A stretch of 24,172 nt of DNA, taken from contig JAGAHV010000239.1 in the NCBI GenBank assembly GCA_017626895.1, forward strand, positions 1 to 24,172, read 5' to 3'. The translations under genes and the position numbers were made by a program. Source of the stretch: Ventricola sp017626895. Lineage in GTDB: Bacteria; Bacillota; Clostridia; Christensenellales; Aristaeellaceae. Every line of letters begins with the position of its first letter. Position 1 is the stretch's first letter. The notes below the pieces were generated by a model. It was not told where the DNA came from, ran no database searches, and saw only the letters and a list, made by a program, of their open reading frames with translations. This document shows, one piece after another, positions 23,795 to 24,172 of this stretch.

Positions 23795-23811
23795 AGTGAC
23801 CTCCTCTAAGC

Positions 23812-23832
23812 GCCGAAATCGGGTGTTTCGGC
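23812..23832. other. Hairpin in the leader of the aldo/keto reductase gene
   Basis: GCCGAAA (23812-23818) pairs perfectly with TTTCGGC (23826-23832) around a 7-nt loop, shortly upstream of the ribosome site of the minus-strand reductase. No T-tract follows on the minus side. Confidence 0.4.
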
Positions 23833-23843
23833 TTTGTAATGAC

Positions 23844-23869
23844 TTGTCAAACCGACGCGCCTGCGCCGG
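23844..23869. repeat. Possible degenerate copy of the hairpin repeat
   Basis: TTGTCAAA is followed by CCGACGC-GCCT-GCGCCGG (one A-C mismatch). The arrangement, a TTGnCAAA flank then a 7-bp stem, resembles the araC-leader repeats, but the right flank is unrelated. Confidence 0.25.
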
Positions 23870-23940
23870 AGGAACGACGTTACTTGTGGGTTTTAACGAT
23901 TTGCACGCCTGTGGGCTTGCGCCGGGACATGACAGACCAT

Positions 23941-24171
23941 TCAGGTGTGCCAGGGCATCCGCTCCGAGAAAACTGCGGTAAAGGGATTGTCCTGTGCCTG
24001 ACGGCTGAGCAGGGTAAAATAGGCATCCTCCAGGGCTTCCTCAAGGGGATAGGGACTGGGGCCGCCGGCCAGGTAGTCCTCCATGTCAAAAAGGATGGAA
24101 GCGATGGCAAACTCATCCTGGATCGTGTCCGGGGCAAGTTCGGCGGTAAAGGTGCGCCGCCTGTCGCGAAG
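23941..24171 (-). CDS. C-terminal end of a probable Gfo/Idh/MocA-family oxidoreductase (cut by window edge)
   Basis: The minus strand reads 76 residues to a stop at 23941-23943, beginning LRDRRRTFTAELAPDTIQDE and ending in FSERMPWHT. The part FAIASILFDMEDYLAGGPSP followed by LEEALEDAYFTLLSRQAQ fits the end of Gfo/Idh/MocA dehydrogenases, where a [D/E]-[E]-F-x-x-[M/I] helix precedes a G-x-x-YPL-x-EAL-x-D motif. The N-terminal Rossmann domain is outside the window, so the family call rests on this tail only. It is the upstream neighbour of the reductase pair. A longer ORF in another frame (23880-24137) is rejected as a shadow. Confidence 0.65.
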   Translation of the reverse strand, partial: LRDRRRTFTAELAPDTIQDEFAIASILFDMEDYLAGGPSPYPLEEALEDAYFTLLSRQAQDNPFTAVFSERMPWHT

Positions 24172-24172
24172 C

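Noticed and set aside
21542..23809. 755-codon plus-strand frame antisense to both aldo/keto reductases
   Set aside because: The minus-strand genes have full catalytic motifs and ribosome sites; the plus frame runs across both genes and their intergenic gap, a codon-bias artefact.
23880..24137. 85-codon minus-strand frame near the right edge
   Set aside because: It is rich in Pro, Arg and Ser with no family likeness; the neighbouring frame reads a convincing oxidoreductase C-terminus.

Overview
The window looks like chromosomal DNA of an anaerobic, gut- or rumen-type clostridial bacterium (Bacillota). This rests on strong AGGAGG ribosome-binding sites, sigma-A-like promoters, GTG and TTG starts, moderately high GC, and clostridial-style ABC importers and glycosidases. 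Two of the three exported proteins have signal peptides ending in A-x-A with no lipobox cysteine, which is unusual for a typical Gram-positive. That fits lineages such as Christensenellales/Aristaeellaceae, but this is a tentative inference. No rRNA, tRNA, CRISPR array, transposase or phage gene was seen.

Region 1 (1-12203) reads as an alpha-glucoside utilisation locus. A LacI-family regulator (minus strand, cut by the left edge) diverges from a plus-strand run: GH13 glycosidase, extracytoplasmic binding protein, two permeases and two ATPases of the Opp/Dpp type, a GH31 glycosidase and a sugar-type MFS transporter. A TTGACA-N17-TATAGT promoter in front of the GH13 gene is followed directly by an 18-bp CG-centred palindrome, as expected for a LacI-family operator. 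The simplest model is that the ABC system and/or the MFS protein import alpha-linked oligosaccharides, the two cytoplasmic glycosidases hydrolyse them, and the LacI protein represses the pathway without substrate. An importer of the 'peptide' type in a sugar locus is the main functional surprise.

Region 2 (12238-15406) holds an AraC-family regulator (minus), a small 56-codon gene on the plus strand with its own promoter and terminator, and a second sugar-type MFS transporter (minus). The 420-bp control region between araC and the small gene is dense: opposing promoters, a 22-bp-spaced direct repeat suited to AraC dimers, and two 35-bp hairpin repeats whose stems differ by three compensatory base-pair changes.

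Region 3 (15324-20150) is a complete branched-chain-amino-acid-type (LivHMGF plus binding protein) ABC importer operon with its own promoter and a strong terminator.

Region 4 (20274-24172) has a secreted protein of unknown function with a cystatin-like QVVSG motif, a bidirectional terminator, a short orphan ORF, and a minus-strand set of two aldo/keto reductases (one with a two-cluster ferredoxin-like tail) following the C-terminal end of a probable Gfo/Idh/MocA oxidoreductase cut by the right edge. This set suggests redox metabolism of sugars or sugar alcohols, but the substrate cannot be read from sequence.
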